Origin: Candidatus Thiothrix anitrata
GTDB taxonomy: Bacteria; Pseudomonadota; Gammaproteobacteria; Thiotrichales; Thiotrichaceae
Direction: 5' to 3'
Length of the DNA: 64,000 nt
Assembly: GCF_017901155.1 (NCBI RefSeq)
Contig: NZ_CP072800.1
Location: forward strand, 1,887,283-1,951,282
Part shown: piece after piece, positions 48,902 to 59,615 of the stretch
How the letters are laid out: every line of letters begins with the position of its first letter
Position numbering within the stretch: position 1 is the first letter of the stretch
Made by a program: the position numbers and the translations under genes
Notes under the pieces: model-generated
The model's database searches: none
The model's input: only the letters and a program-made list of their open reading frames with translations
What the model was told of the DNA's origin: nothing

Positions 48902-49282
48902 TTAGCCTGCAAAAGCGGTACGTAAAATGCTTAGAATGCTGCTAGTACTTAACAGTACCAGCACTAATTTCATGCCAATCAAAACGGCTACTTTTACGCC
49001 GTCATGGTGGATGTAATCTTCAATGATTACGGTCAGCCCTTGGCTGGCGTGTAAAAATGCGGTAAACACAAACAGTGTTAGCATGGTGGTGGTAAAAGGT
49101 TGAGCAAACCACGCTGCGACGGTAGCGTAACTTTCGCCAGCGTGAGCGGCGACCGCAAATACGATCCATAATGTCAGAGGAATCAATGCCACAGCCGTCA
49201 TGCGTTGCATCCACCAGTGTTTTACGCCATCACTGGTGCTGCCAAGACCACTGGCACGTTTGAAAGGTGTCAATAAACTCAT
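48902..49282 (-). CDS. sdhD: Succinate dehydrogenase membrane anchor SdhD
   Basis: This 126-aa protein has three membrane helices, [20 protein letters not shown] at the start and [21 protein letters not shown] with the heme-region His and the quinone-site Asp-Tyr. ATG 49282 is chosen by family length. It lies between sdhC and sdhA. Confidence 0.92.
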   Translation of the reverse strand: MSLLTPFKRASGLGSTSDGVKHWWMQRMTAVALIPLTLWIVFAVAAHAGESYATVAAWFAQPFTTTMLTLFVFTAFLHASQGLTVIIEDYIHHDGVKVAVLIGMKLVLVLLSTSSILSILRTAFAG

Positions 49283-49304
49283 AATCTGCAATTCCTCAAC
49301 AAGG

Positions 49305-49682
49305 TTACGCAACCAGCCACAATAAGACAGTTAGTGCGAACGAAGCACCGACCATGATTTTGCCACTAAAATAGACGGTTGGCAGGTCAAAACCGAAACC
49401 GGTATCCCACACCAAATGCCGAATGCCATTCGATAAGTGGTAAAATAACGCCCATGACCAGAAGAATAAAACGATTTTACCCAGCACCGAACCCAGTAGA
49501 GCATTGGCACTGACGAACGTTTCCGCCCCTCCCGCCAGCGCACTTAGCCAGTAGGTTACTAGCAACGTACCAACTGCTAATAGCACCCCGGTGGCGCGGT
49601 GCAAAATGGAGAGCACAGAAGTTAATTGCGGCTTATAAACCTGCAAGTGGGGTGAGAGCGGTTTGTTGCTGGTGTGCTTCAT
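49305..49682 (-). CDS. sdhC: Succinate dehydrogenase cytochrome b556 subunit SdhC
   Basis: This 125-aa anchor subunit has RPLSPH-like start KPLSPHLQVYKPQLTS, SILHRATGVLLAVG (quinone-site Ser/Arg) and the heme histidine in YHLSNGIRHLVWDTG. It is the first sdh gene and lies 13 bp after gntR, so the regulator and the enzyme are in one operon. Confidence 0.94.
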   Translation of the reverse strand: MKHTSNKPLSPHLQVYKPQLTSVLSILHRATGVLLAVGTLLVTYWLSALAGGAETFVSANALLGSVLGKIVLFFWSWALFYHLSNGIRHLVWDTGFGFDLPTVYFSGKIMVGASFALTVLLWLVA

Positions 49683-49695
49683 AAAAAATTCCCGG

Positions 49696-50400
49696 TTAAT
49701 GAGTATTCAAATCCTCTGGAGACACCGCCATTGATTCAATACACTTGCGTGCATTATCGCGTGATGCCCTGATGTGATGGCGCATAAGTGTTTCAGCCAT
49801 CTCCCCATCACGCCGTTCCAGTGCCGACACGATTAGGTTGTGTTCTTGGTACGCCTGCACGCTGCGGTTTGCCCCGGATTTAAGACGGAAGCGATAAAAC
49901 CGCACCAAATCATACAAATCCTGACATAGCATCCGAATCAAGCGTTGATTCTTGCTGCCTTGGATAATGCAGAAGTGAAAGTCGAGGTCGACGCTTTGCT
50001 GCGGAATGCCATTTGGGTCATTCCCAATGGTTTGCTGACGTTCCAGCAATTGCCGCAAGCGCATCAATTCTTCCTCACTCATATTTTCTGCTGCCAAACG
50101 TGCCGCCATCCCCTCCATCGCCTCACGAATCTGGTAAATATCCATCATCTGCGCAGTGGAGAACCCAATAATGCGTGCACCAATATTGGGCTTGCGTGTT
50201 ACTAAATTACAATTTTCCAACTTACTGATGGCTTCCCGGAGTGAACCCCGGCTTACGCCATAAGCACCTGCGAGTTCTGGCTCGCTGATTTTTTTCCCAG
50301 CAGGTATTTCACCCTCCAGAATGGCACGTCGCAGATCAATGAAGAGCTTGTCTGCAATCGTGACAGGATCCTGCAATTGGCAGGCGGAATGAAAAGCCAT
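49696..50400 (-). CDS. GntR family regulator, FadR/FCD subfamily
   Basis: This 234-aa regulator has an N-terminal winged helix (LRRAILEGEIPAGKKISEPELA, YGVSRGSLREAISKLE) and an all-helical FCD effector domain with the metal-binding pattern D/H...H...H (DLDFHFCIIQGS, QEHNLIVSAL, LMRHHIRASRDN). FCD proteins usually sense small carboxylates. It heads the sdhCDAB operon, and palindromic TGTYGACA sites surround its promoter and lie before sucA and sucB. Local autoregulation and TCA control are inferred from those sites. Confidence 0.85.
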   Translation of the reverse strand: MAFHSACQLQDPVTIADKLFIDLRRAILEGEIPAGKKISEPELAGAYGVSRGSLREAISKLENCNLVTRKPNIGARIIGFSTAQMMDIYQIREAMEGMAARLAAENMSEEELMRLRQLLERQQTIGNDPNGIPQQSVDLDFHFCIIQGSKNQRLIRMLCQDLYDLVRFYRFRLKSGANRSVQAYQEHNLIVSALERRDGEMAETLMRHHIRASRDNARKCIESMAVSPEDLNTH

Positions 50401-50415
50401 GGTGTATCCTCATTT

Positions 50416-50471
50416 TGTCGACACTCTGTCATTTATGTTGACAATAATACCGATAAATAGCGTTTTTTCAA
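50416..50471 (-). promoter_or_regulatory. gntR-sdh promoter with two TGTYGACA operators
   Basis: Reading leftward, TTGAAA (50466-50471) and TATTAT (50444-50449) with a 16-bp gap form a good sigma-70 promoter. Directly after the -10 lies TGTTGACA (50436-50443), and 20 bp on lies the perfect palindrome TGTCGACA (50416-50423). Sites at the start point and just below it are suited to repression. The sequence fits the FadR-subfamily operator pattern (TnGTnnnACnA). Binding is inferred. Confidence 0.6.
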
Positions 50472-50488
50472 GTCAAACATCCTGACAT

Positions 50489-50518
50489 TGTTGACACTTT
50501 TAAAGTAGAATGTCGACA
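50489..50518 (+). promoter_or_regulatory. Two further TGTYGACA operators in the gntR/sucA spacer
   Basis: TGTTGACA (50489-50496) and TGTCGACA (50511-50518) are 22 bp apart, about two helix turns. CTGACA (50482-50487) and TAGAAT (50506-50511) with an 18-bp gap could be a rightward promoter for sucA, with the second operator at its start point. The arrangement mirrors the leftward promoter. Confidence 0.5.
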
Positions 50519-50573
50519 CTATAACAAGAGGATGACCCGATTTATAGCAGAAAGCAGCACTTTCACTGCCTAC

Positions 50574-50602
50574 TTGACACCAATGTGTCGACAATGCACT
50601 AT
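50574..50602 (+). promoter_or_regulatory. sucA-proximal -35 element with TGTCGACA operator
   Basis: A perfect TTGACA (50574-50579) is followed by the palindrome TGTCGACA (50586-50593) and a weak -10 candidate (CACTAT, 50597-50602, 17-bp gap). The operator would lie between -35 and -10, a repressor position. It is 70 bp before the sucA ATG. Confidence 0.45.
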
Positions 50603-50662
50603 TTTGCTGCGCTGCGTCAAGTCGGAAATGTTTGAAATTTACCATCAATGTAGGTTTGACAG

Positions 50663-53503
50663 ATGAATAAAGGAGAAGCCCAGGCTGTGGCTTGGAATGC
50701 TGATACACAACTCGATGGGAATAGCGTTTTGTATTTGGAGGAAATGTACGAACGCTATTTACAAGACCCAACGTCTGTTCCCGCAACATGGCAGCAGTAC
50801 TTTGATAGCCTGCCTGCCATTAACGGCGCAGAGCGCGATACGCGCCACTCTGTCGTCAAAGATTACTTCCGTGCTTATGCGGCAAAGCCTCAAGCTTATG
50901 CGGCTTCAGCGAGCAGTGATGCGAGCCATCTTGAGCATGAACGCAAGCAAGTTAAGGTGCTGCAACTTATCAATGCTTACCGTGTGCAAGGTCACTTTCA
51001 TGCGAAAACCAATCCGTTAGATGAAAATACCCCTGCTTTTGTTAAGGAGTTGACGCTGGATCACCACGGTTTAGGCGCGAGTGATTTAGACGTTAAGTTC
51101 AATACCGGCTCGTTGTTTGCCCCGGATCAAATGACATTGCGCGACATTCTGGTGCAGTTGGAGCAAACCTATTGCGGTTCTGTGGGCACGCAATACATGC
51201 ACACCACCAGCACAGAGCAAAAACGTTGGATTCAACAGCGTTTAGAAACTGTGCGTTCAAAGCCTAGCTATAGCATCGAAGAGAAGTTAGAAATTCTCGA
51301 TCGTTTAACCGCAGCAGAAGGTTTGGAGCGTTATTTGCATACCAACTACGTTGGACAGAAACGATTCTCGCTGGAGGGTGGTGAAAGCTTAATTCCAATG
51401 TTGAATACGTTAATTCAGCACGCAGGTACGCTTGGTACTGAAGAAATGGTTATCGGCATGGCGCATCGTGGACGCTTGAATGTGCTGGTAAACGTTTTGG
51501 GTAAAGCACCCGGAATGTTGTTTGGTGAGTTTGAAGGTAAATACGCGATTAGTGAGGAACGTACCGGTGATGTGAAATATCACATGGGCTTCGCGTCCGA
51601 CCTGATGACTCCGGGTGGCCCGGTGCATGTGGCGATGGCATTTAACCCTTCGCATCTGGAAATCGTCGGCCCGGTGGTGGAGGGTGCGGTGCGTGCGCGT
51701 CAAGACCGTTGGGATGAAGGTTCAGGCAATAAAATTGTACCGATTGTATTACACGGTGATGCGGCGTTTGCAGGTCAAGGCGTTAACATGGAAATGCTGC
51801 AAATGGCAGATACCCGTGGTTATCGCACTTACGGTACGATCCACATTGTTATTAATAACCAAGTGGGCTTTACCACCAGTGTGGCGGCGGATGCCCGTTC
51901 AACATTCTACTGCACTGACCTTGCTAAAATGGTGGACTCACCCGTATTCCACGTGAATGGTGATGATCCTGAAGCGGTGGTTATGGTCACGAAAATTGCG
52001 ATGGATTACCGCAATAATTTTAAGAAGGATGTAGTGATTGATTTGGTTTGCTATCGTCGTCATGGGCATAACGAAGCGGATGAGCCTTCCGCAACGCAGC
52101 CAGTGATGTATCGCAAAATCCGTGCAATGGCGACCACGCGTGAACGTTATGCCCAGCAATTGGTCGCTGAAGGCGTGCTTACCCTCGAACAGGCGCAGGA
52201 ACGCGTACAGCAGTGTCGCCAGCAATTGAGTTCGGGTGCGCCAACCGTGCCGCACTTACTCGAAAAGGGACAGGTCACACATCAATACCCCGTTAACTGG
52301 AAGCGTTTTGTTAACGGTAGATGGGATATGCCTGTTGATACTACTGTTGATGCTGAAACAGTGAGGCGTTTAGGGGAAAAGCTGACAGTGCATCCGGCTG
52401 ATTTTAAACTGAATTCACGGGTGGCACGTATTGTTGCTGACCGCAAGAAAATGGCGGCCGGTGAACAGCTTATGGATTGGGGTTTCTGTGAAAATCTTGC
52501 CTATGCGACTTTGCTGGATGAGGGTTATCCGATTCGTTTGTCTGGTGAAGATTGCGGACGCGGTACATTTTTCCATCGCCATGCGGTGTTTCACGAGCAA
52601 GAGAGTGGTGAGCGTTTCATTCCGTTAGAGCACTTGTCCGAGGCGCAATTACCGTTTGTGGTGATTGATTCGTTACTTTCAGAAGAAGCAGTGTTGGCGT
52701 TTGAATACGGTTATGCGACCACAGAAGCGAATACATTAACGATTTGGGAAGCGCAATTCGGTGACTTCGCCAACTGTGCGCAAGTGGTGATTGACCAGTT
52801 CATCAGTTCCGGTGAGCAAAAATGGGATCGTTTGTGTGGTTTGGTGATGTTGTTGCCACACGGCTTTGAAGGTCAGGGGCCGGAACACTCTTCCGCACGC
52901 TTGGAGCGTTATCTGCAATTATGTGCTCAGGATAATATGCAAGTGTGCGTGCCAAGTACGCCAGCGCAGGCTTTCCACATGCTGCGCCGTCAAATGTTGC
53001 GCGACTATCGCACGCCATTGATTGTCATGACTCCGAAAAGCTTGTTACGTCACCCGCAGGCGGTGAATAGCGTTGAAGACTTGACCGAGCGTGGTTTCCA
53101 AAATGTGATTGACGAAGTGGATGCGATTGATCCGTTGCAAGTTACCCGTTTGGTGATGTGTAGCGGCAAGGTTTATTACGATCTTTTGAATAAGCGTCGT
53201 ACAGAAAATTTAAGCCATGTGGCTTTGGTGCGAATTGAACAGCTTTACCCATTCCCTGATAAGGATATGAATGAGTTGGTGGATCGTTACCCCAATGTCG
53301 GCATTAATGTGTGGTGTCAGGAAGAGCCGCTCAATCAAGGCGCGTGGTTGAGCATTCAGCCTTCCTTGCGAGGGGTGTTGGGTGGTATGGCACGTTTAGA
53401 TGTTGCGAGCCGTCCTGCTTCGGCTTCCCCGGCGGTGGGTAGTGCGAAAGTCCATGCTAAACAGCAACAAGCTCTAGTGTACGCAGCACTGGGTATTTCT
53501 TAA
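50663..53503 (+). CDS. sucA: 2-oxoglutarate dehydrogenase E1 component
   Basis: This 946-aa thiamine diphosphate enzyme decarboxylates 2-oxoglutarate and transfers succinyl to E2. Seen are the N-terminal E2-binding segment (LYLEEMYERYLQDPTSVPATW), GMAHRGRLNVLVNVLGK, the ThDP motif HGDAAFAGQGVNMEMLQM...INNQVGFTT, CYRRHGHNEADEPS and VMLLPHGFEGQGPEHSSAR. Length is normal. It is the first gene of the suc-gltA-acnB run and is divergent from gntR-sdh. Confidence 0.96.
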   Translation: MNKGEAQAVAWNADTQLDGNSVLYLEEMYERYLQDPTSVPATWQQYFDSLPAINGAERDTRHSVVKDYFRAYAAKPQAYAASASSDASHLEHERKQVKVLQLINAYRVQGHFHAKTNPLDENTPAFVKELTLDHHGLGASDLDVKFNTGSLFAPDQMTLRDILVQLEQTYCGSVGTQYMHTTSTEQKRWIQQRLETVRSKPSYSIEEKLEILDRLTAAEGLERYLHTNYVGQKRFSLEGGESLIPMLNTLIQHAGTLGTEEMVIGMAHRGRLNVLVNVLGKAPGMLFGEFEGKYAISEERTGDVKYHMGFASDLMTPGGPVHVAMAFNPSHLEIVGPVVEGAVRARQDRWDEGSGNKIVPIVLHGDAAFAGQGVNMEMLQMADTRGYRTYGTIHIVINNQVGFTTSVAADARSTFYCTDLAKMVDSPVFHVNGDDPEAVVMVTKIAMDYRNNFKKDVVIDLVCYRRHGHNEADEPSATQPVMYRKIRAMATTRERYAQQLVAEGVLTLEQAQERVQQCRQQLSSGAPTVPHLLEKGQVTHQYPVNWKRFVNGRWDMPVDTTVDAETVRRLGEKLTVHPADFKLNSRVARIVADRKKMAAGEQLMDWGFCENLAYATLLDEGYPIRLSGEDCGRGTFFHRHAVFHEQESGERFIPLEHLSEAQLPFVVIDSLLSEEAVLAFEYGYATTEANTLTIWEAQFGDFANCAQVVIDQFISSGEQKWDRLCGLVMLLPHGFEGQGPEHSSARLERYLQLCAQDNMQVCVPSTPAQAFHMLRRQMLRDYRTPLIVMTPKSLLRHPQAVNSVEDLTERGFQNVIDEVDAIDPLQVTRLVMCSGKVYYDLLNKRRTENLSHVALVRIEQLYPFPDKDMNELVDRYPNVGINVWCQEEPLNQGAWLSIQPSLRGVLGGMARLDVASRPASASPAVGSAKVHAKQQQALVYAALGIS

Positions 53504-53530
53504 GTAAACAAAATAGGTACATAAGACGCT

Positions 53531-54646
53531 ATGTCATTATTAACGCATTATCACCAAGCGGTTGCAGAGGGATGTATTACCAAAGACCCGGCGCAACTTG
53601 AAGCGATAACCGTGCTGCAACAAGTATGGGATGAGTTATTAGTGACACCAGCGTTGCCGCCAGCACGTAAAACTGGGCTGCGCCGTTTCTTTGGCGGCAA
53701 GCGTCCTGTTAGCGTGGAGTCTGTGCGCGGTGTTTATCTGTGGGGTGGTGTTGGACGTGGTAAAACTTGGGTCATGGACACGTTTTATGCACGGATTCCC
53801 CTCACGGAAAAACGCCGGATGCACTATCACCATTTCATGTTTTTTATTCATGAAGAGTTGAAAAAACTGTCGATGCACCGTAATCCCTTGGAAGCGGTGG
53901 CGGAAGCAATGGCGCAAGATACCCGGTTGCTGTGTATTGATGAATTTCATGTGATGGACATTGTGGATGCCATGTTATTGCATGGTTTGCTGGATGCGAT
54001 GTTTAAGCAGGGAATGACTTTAGTGACGACCTCAAACCGCGTGCCGGATGACTTATATTTGAACGGTTTGCAGCGTGAGCGTTTTTTACCTGCTATTGCT
54101 TTATTGAAAAAGCATACTCACGTGGTAGAGTTGGACAATCGCGTTGATTATCGAATGCTCAAGACCGTTACCAATGATGGTTTTTTAGCGGATGATGATG
54201 CCATTTTGGTTGAGCATGAGTTGGATAAGTGTTTTGCTGAGTTGGCGGAAGGTGAGGTTTCTTGCGGACAAGACATTCAGGTGCAAGGGCGCGTTTTGCC
54301 GACGAATCGTTGTGCTGACAATATCGTGTGGTTCGATTTCAAAACATTGTGTGAAACGCCACGCTCTACGCGTGATTACATCGAGTTGGCTGAGCGTTTT
54401 GATTACATTATTTTGTCAGGATTGCACGTGCTGGGGGAAGAACATGAGGCGGCAGCGCGGCGTTTCCTGAATTTGATTGATGAATTGTACGATCGTCAGG
54501 TTCAGTTTATTTTTTCAACAACGTTGGCCTTGGAAGATCTGTACCAAGGGCAAAAGCTCAAATTTGAATTCCAACGTGCCATGAGTCGTTTGAATGAAAT
54601 GAAAAGCAACGAATATCAGCAAGTGAAATTAGCGAGTGTGGCCTGA
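53531..54646 (+). CDS. zapE: AFG1/ZapE-like cell division ATPase
   Basis: This 371-aa P-loop ATPase has Walker A YLWGGVGRGKTWVMD, Walker B RLLCIDEFHVMDI and the sensor VTTSNRVPDDLY, as in ZapE/AFG1. In E. coli ZapE acts at the division site on FtsZ under stress. Here it lies between sucA and sucB (27 and 123 bp gaps), so sucA and sucB are not directly adjacent. Such a position could tie it to suc expression. Function is from the family. Confidence 0.88.
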   Translation: MSLLTHYHQAVAEGCITKDPAQLEAITVLQQVWDELLVTPALPPARKTGLRRFFGGKRPVSVESVRGVYLWGGVGRGKTWVMDTFYARIPLTEKRRMHYHHFMFFIHEELKKLSMHRNPLEAVAEAMAQDTRLLCIDEFHVMDIVDAMLLHGLLDAMFKQGMTLVTTSNRVPDDLYLNGLQRERFLPAIALLKKHTHVVELDNRVDYRMLKTVTNDGFLADDDAILVEHELDKCFAELAEGEVSCGQDIQVQGRVLPTNRCADNIVWFDFKTLCETPRSTRDYIELAERFDYIILSGLHVLGEEHEAAARRFLNLIDELYDRQVQFIFSTTLALEDLYQGQKLKFEFQRAMSRLNEMKSNEYQQVKLASVA

Positions 54647-54658
54647 TGTGATTCAGGT

Positions 54659-54666
54659 TGTCGACA
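54659..54666. promoter_or_regulatory. TGTCGACA palindrome after zapE
   Basis: TGTCGACA within TTGTCGACAA lies 12 bp after the zapE stop and 52 bp upstream of the next identical site, close to five helix turns. The spacing suggests cooperative or looped binding by the FCD-type GntR regulator before sucB. Confidence 0.45.
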
Positions 54667-54710
54667 ATATTGCGATTTTCTATTTAAATTAAGCAATTTT
54701 TGACTTACAA

Positions 54711-54718
54711 TGTCGACA
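54711..54718. promoter_or_regulatory. TGTCGACA palindrome at the sucB promoter
   Basis: TGTCGACA lies 51 bp before the sucB ATG. TACAAT (54706-54711) just upstream could be the -10 element, so the site would cover the start point, as in the gntR-sdh promoter. A separate sucB promoter would explain the operator here in spite of the upstream sucA-zapE genes. Confidence 0.5.
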
Positions 54719-54769
54719 ATATCAATGAAAAATGATACTTTGAACAAATACAACCGAGGATGTGGAAAG

Positions 54770-55984
54770 ATGAGTACTGAGATTCTGACTCCCGTATTAC
54801 CAGAGTCCGTCGCCGACGCGACCGTGGTTACATGGAGCAAAAAAGTCGGTGATAGTGTCAAACAGGACGAAGTACTGGTTGAAATCGAAACCGACAAAGT
54901 GGTACTGGAAGTACCTGCTCCTGCCGATGGTGTCCTCACCGAAATTGTTGAACAAGCTGGTGCTACCGTCATCAGTAGCCAATTGCTGGGTCGTATGACC
55001 GTTGGTGCTGTCGCCGCAGCCCCGAAAGCCGAAGCAGCACCCGCTGCTCCTGCTCCAACAGCCAGTGCTGAACCACAAACCGCGCCTGCTGCCCGCAAGC
55101 TGATGGCAGAAAACAATCTTTCTGCTGCTGATGTCGAAGGTTCCGGCAAGCAAGGCCGTATCCTCAAAGAAGACGTGCAAGCCGCTGTTGCCGCGAAACC
55201 TGCTGCCGCGCCAGCTCCTGTTGCTGCTCCTGCACCCGTCGCCGCCGCACCTGCACCAACTGTTGCCGTTACTGCTTCCGGTGCTCGCATGGAACAGCGT
55301 GTCCCGATGACCCGCCTGCGTGCCCGCATCGCCGAACGTCTGATGTACGCCAAGCAATCCACCGCGATGCTGACCACCTTCAACGAAATCGACATGAAAC
55401 CGTTGATGGATCTGCGTAACGAATACAAAGACGCATTCGAGAAAAAACACAAAGCGAAATTGGGCTTTATGTCCCTGTTCGTCAAGGCAGCCGCTGTCGC
55501 GCTGCAACGTTTCCCTGAAATCAATGCCTCGATTGATGGCAATGATGTTGTTTACCACGGCTTCTGCGATATTGGGATTGCCGTGTCATCTGATCGCGGT
55601 CTGGTCGTGCCTATCCTGCGCAATACCGAAAATATGGGCTTAGCTGACATCGAATCCGGCATCGCCGGTTACGCTGCTAAAGCCCGTGAAGGTAAGCTGG
55701 ATATGAACGATCTGTCTGGTGGTACGTTCACTATAACCAACGGGGGCGTTTTTGGGTCGTTGCTATCAACCCCAATTCTCAACCCTCCTCAAAGCGCGAT
55801 CCTGGGGATGCACTCGATCCAGAAGCGCCCTGTCGTTGTCAATGATCAGATTGTTATTCGCCCGATGATGTACGTGGCTCTCTCGTATGACCACCGCATT
55901 GTCGACGGTCAAGGTGCTGTCACCTTCCTCAAGACCATCAAGGAATTGGTTGAAAATCCGGTTCGCTTGGTGCTGGATGTGTGA
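54770..55984 (+). CDS. sucB: Dihydrolipoyllysine-residue succinyltransferase (2-oxoglutarate dehydrogenase E2)
   Basis: This 404-aa E2 has a lipoyl domain with the target lysine in [14 protein letters not shown], an Ala/Pro linker, an E1/E3-binding domain ([19 protein letters not shown]), another Ala/Pro linker and a catalytic domain ending [17 protein letters not shown] with the active His and Asp. ATG 54770 is chosen over an upstream ATG at 54710 that lies inside the operator. lpdA follows after 11 bp. Confidence 0.95.
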   Translation: MSTEILTPVLPESVADATVVTWSKKVGDSVKQDEVLVEIETDKVVLEVPAPADGVLTEIVEQAGATVISSQLLGRMTVGAVAAAPKAEAAPAAPAPTASAEPQTAPAARKLMAENNLSAADVEGSGKQGRILKEDVQAAVAAKPAAAPAPVAAPAPVAAAPAPTVAVTASGARMEQRVPMTRLRARIAERLMYAKQSTAMLTTFNEIDMKPLMDLRNEYKDAFEKKHKAKLGFMSLFVKAAAVALQRFPEINASIDGNDVVYHGFCDIGIAVSSDRGLVVPILRNTENMGLADIESGIAGYAAKAREGKLDMNDLSGGTFTITNGGVFGSLLSTPILNPPQSAILGMHSIQKRPVVVNDQIVIRPMMYVALSYDHRIVDGQGAVTFLKTIKELVENPVRLVLDV

Positions 55985-55989
55985 GGTAA

Positions 55990-57432
<1,443 letters not shown>

Positions 57433-57458
57433 GCCACACCGTTAACCCCTACGCTTTA

Positions 57459-57492
57459 ACGCCACGGTCTGCTGCACGCAGATACGTGGCGT
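57459..57492 (+). terminator. Nested hairpin between lpdA and sucC
   Basis: ACGCCACG (57459-57466) and CGTGGCGT (57485-57492) form the outer 8-bp stem, with an inner TCTGC/GCAGA stem. It is followed only by TTTG, so it is a weak terminator or a processing/stability element separating sucAB-lpdA from sucCD. Either role is inferred. Confidence 0.5.
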
Positions 57493-57545
57493 TTGTACGA
57501 TTATAACCCGCGTTTTCGCGGTGAACTACCAAAGGAAAACTGAGG

Positions 57546-58715
57546 ATGAATTTACACGAATATCAGGCCAAAGCGGTTTTTAGCCAATACGGTATGCCTG
57601 TACCCACTGGCAAAATCGCCTCTACAGCGGCGGAAGCCGAAGCAGCAGCGGCTTCTTTAAGCACGGCGACAGTAGTGGTCAAAGCGCAAGTCCACGCAGG
57701 TGGACGCGGCAAAGCCGGTGGCGTGAAACTGGTTAAAACCCCGGCTGATGCAGCCACCTTTGCAGCCAGCTTGCTGGGTACAAACCTAGTCACATACCAG
57801 ACCGACAAACACGGTCAACCCGTCAACACCATTCTGGTGGAAGAAACCTGCAATATTGCCCGCGAACTGTACCTCGGCGCAGTGTTGGATCGCTCCAGCC
57901 GCCGCATCGTGATCATGGCTTCCACCGAAGGCGGCATGGAAATCGAGAAGGTTGCGCACGAAACCCCGGAAAAAATCCTCAAAGTGCAGGTTGATCCGCT
58001 GGTTGGTGTCATGCCGTACCAAGGCCGTGAACTCGCATTCGGCTTAGGCTTGCAAGGCGCACAAATTGGGCAATTCACCAAACTGCTGGTCGGCTTGGGC
58101 AAAATGTTCAAGGAAAAGGACCTGTCTCTGGTCGAAATCAACCCGCTGGTAGTCACGGCTGAAGGCAACTTATTGTGTCTCGATGGCAAAGTGAATGTGG
58201 ACAGCAACGCGCTCTACCGCCAGCCTGAACTGGTAGCGATGCGTGACAAATCCCAGGAAGATGCGCGTGAACTGGAAGCGGACGAGTGGGAACTGAACTA
58301 CGTCGCGCTTGAAGGCAATATCGGTTGCATGGTCAACGGCGCAGGCTTGGCAATGGCGACGATGGACATTATCAAACTGTCCGGTGGTCAACCGGCTAAC
58401 TTCCTCGACGTGGGCGGTACGGCGACTGCCGAGCGTGTGGCTGCGGCGTTCAAAATCATCCTCTCCGATAGCAATGTGAAAGGCATTCTGGTCAATATCT
58501 TCGGCGGTATCGTGCGTTGTGACCTGATTGCAGAAGGCATTATCAAAGCGGTGCAAGAAGTGAATGTAGGAGTCCCCGTTGTGGTGCGTCTGGAAGGCAA
58601 TAACGCCGAAAAAGGGCTGGAATTGCTGGATAAAAGTGGTTTGGCGGTGATTACTGCCAGTGATTTGGGCGATGCTGCCCTGAAAATCGTTGCTGCCGTA
58701 GGAGATGCCGCATGA
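57546..58715 (+). CDS. sucC: Succinyl-CoA synthetase beta subunit
   Basis: This 389-aa ATP-grasp subunit binds nucleotide and succinate. Motifs are [39 protein letters not shown], and [21 protein letters not shown] with [18 protein letters not shown] lies just upstream of the ATG region. It overlaps sucD by 4 bp. Confidence 0.96.
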   Translation: MNLHEYQAKAVFSQYGMPVPTGKIASTAAEAEAAAASLSTATVVVKAQVHAGGRGKAGGVKLVKTPADAATFAASLLGTNLVTYQTDKHGQPVNTILVEETCNIARELYLGAVLDRSSRRIVIMASTEGGMEIEKVAHETPEKILKVQVDPLVGVMPYQGRELAFGLGLQGAQIGQFTKLLVGLGKMFKEKDLSLVEINPLVVTAEGNLLCLDGKVNVDSNALYRQPELVAMRDKSQEDARELEADEWELNYVALEGNIGCMVNGAGLAMATMDIIKLSGGQPANFLDVGGTATAERVAAAFKIILSDSNVKGILVNIFGGIVRCDLIAEGIIKAVQEVNVGVPVVVRLEGNNAEKGLELLDKSGLAVITASDLGDAALKIVAAVGDAA

Positions 58716-59587
58716 GCGTATTAATCAACAAAGACACCAAAGTCATCTGCCAAGGTTTCACCGGCAAGCAAGGGACTTTCCATTCCGAGCAAGCGATTGC
58801 TTACGGCACTAACATGGTCGGCGGGATTACACCGGGCAAAGGCGGCACAACGCATTTGGGTTTGCCGGTGTTCAATACCGTGCGTGAAGCGGTGGAAGCG
58901 ACAGGTGCGGATGCCAGCGTGATCTACGTTCCGGCGGCATTCTGCAAAGATTCGATTATTGAAGCAGCCTACGCGGGTATCAAGCTGATTGTGTGCATTA
59001 CCGAAGGCATTCCGGCACTCGATATGCTGGATGCGAAAGTGGTGGTGGATAGCCTTGGCGTGCGCCTGATTGGCCCCAACTGCCCCGGTATCATTACACC
59101 GGGCGAATGCAAAATCGGCATTATGCCGGGTCACATCCACAAGCCGGGCAGTGTCGGTATCGTGTCACGTTCTGGCACGCTGACTTACGAAGCGGTCAAG
59201 CAAACCAACGAATGGGGGCAAAGTACCTGTATCGGTATTGGTGGCGACCCGATTCCGGGCACAAGCTTCATTGATGCACTGACCTTGTTCCAAGCTGACC
59301 CGCAAACCGAAGTCATTTTAATGTGTGGCGAAATCGGCGGTTCAGCGGAAGAAGAAGCGGCGGAATTCATTAAAGCCAACGTAACCAAGCCAGTGGTTTC
59401 CTACATTGCAGGCGTTACTGCACCCAAGGGTAAGCGCATGGGTCATGCTGGTGCGATTATTGCAGGCGGGAAGGGTACGGCGCAGGAAAAGTATGCTGCA
59501 CTGCAACAGGCGGGCGTGTATACTGTTCAGTCTCCGGCTGAACTAGGGAAGGGTGTCGCTGCTGCGTTCGCAGCCCTGCAAGGATAA
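58712..59587 (+). CDS. sucD: Succinyl-CoA synthetase alpha subunit
   Basis: This 291-aa CoA-binding subunit has [46 protein letters not shown] and the phosphohistidine in [14 protein letters not shown]. It starts in an ATGA overlap with the end of sucC and ends 28 bp before gltA. Confidence 0.96.
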   Translation: MSVLINKDTKVICQGFTGKQGTFHSEQAIAYGTNMVGGITPGKGGTTHLGLPVFNTVREAVEATGADASVIYVPAAFCKDSIIEAAYAGIKLIVCITEGIPALDMLDAKVVVDSLGVRLIGPNCPGIITPGECKIGIMPGHIHKPGSVGIVSRSGTLTYEAVKQTNEWGQSTCIGIGGDPIPGTSFIDALTLFQADPQTEVILMCGEIGGSAEEEAAEFIKANVTKPVVSYIAGVTAPKGKRMGHAGAIIAGGKGTAQEKYAALQQAGVYTVQSPAELGKGVAAAFAALQG

Positions 59588-59615
59588 ATTTTCGTTAATT
59601 TTTTGGAGTGCCTGC

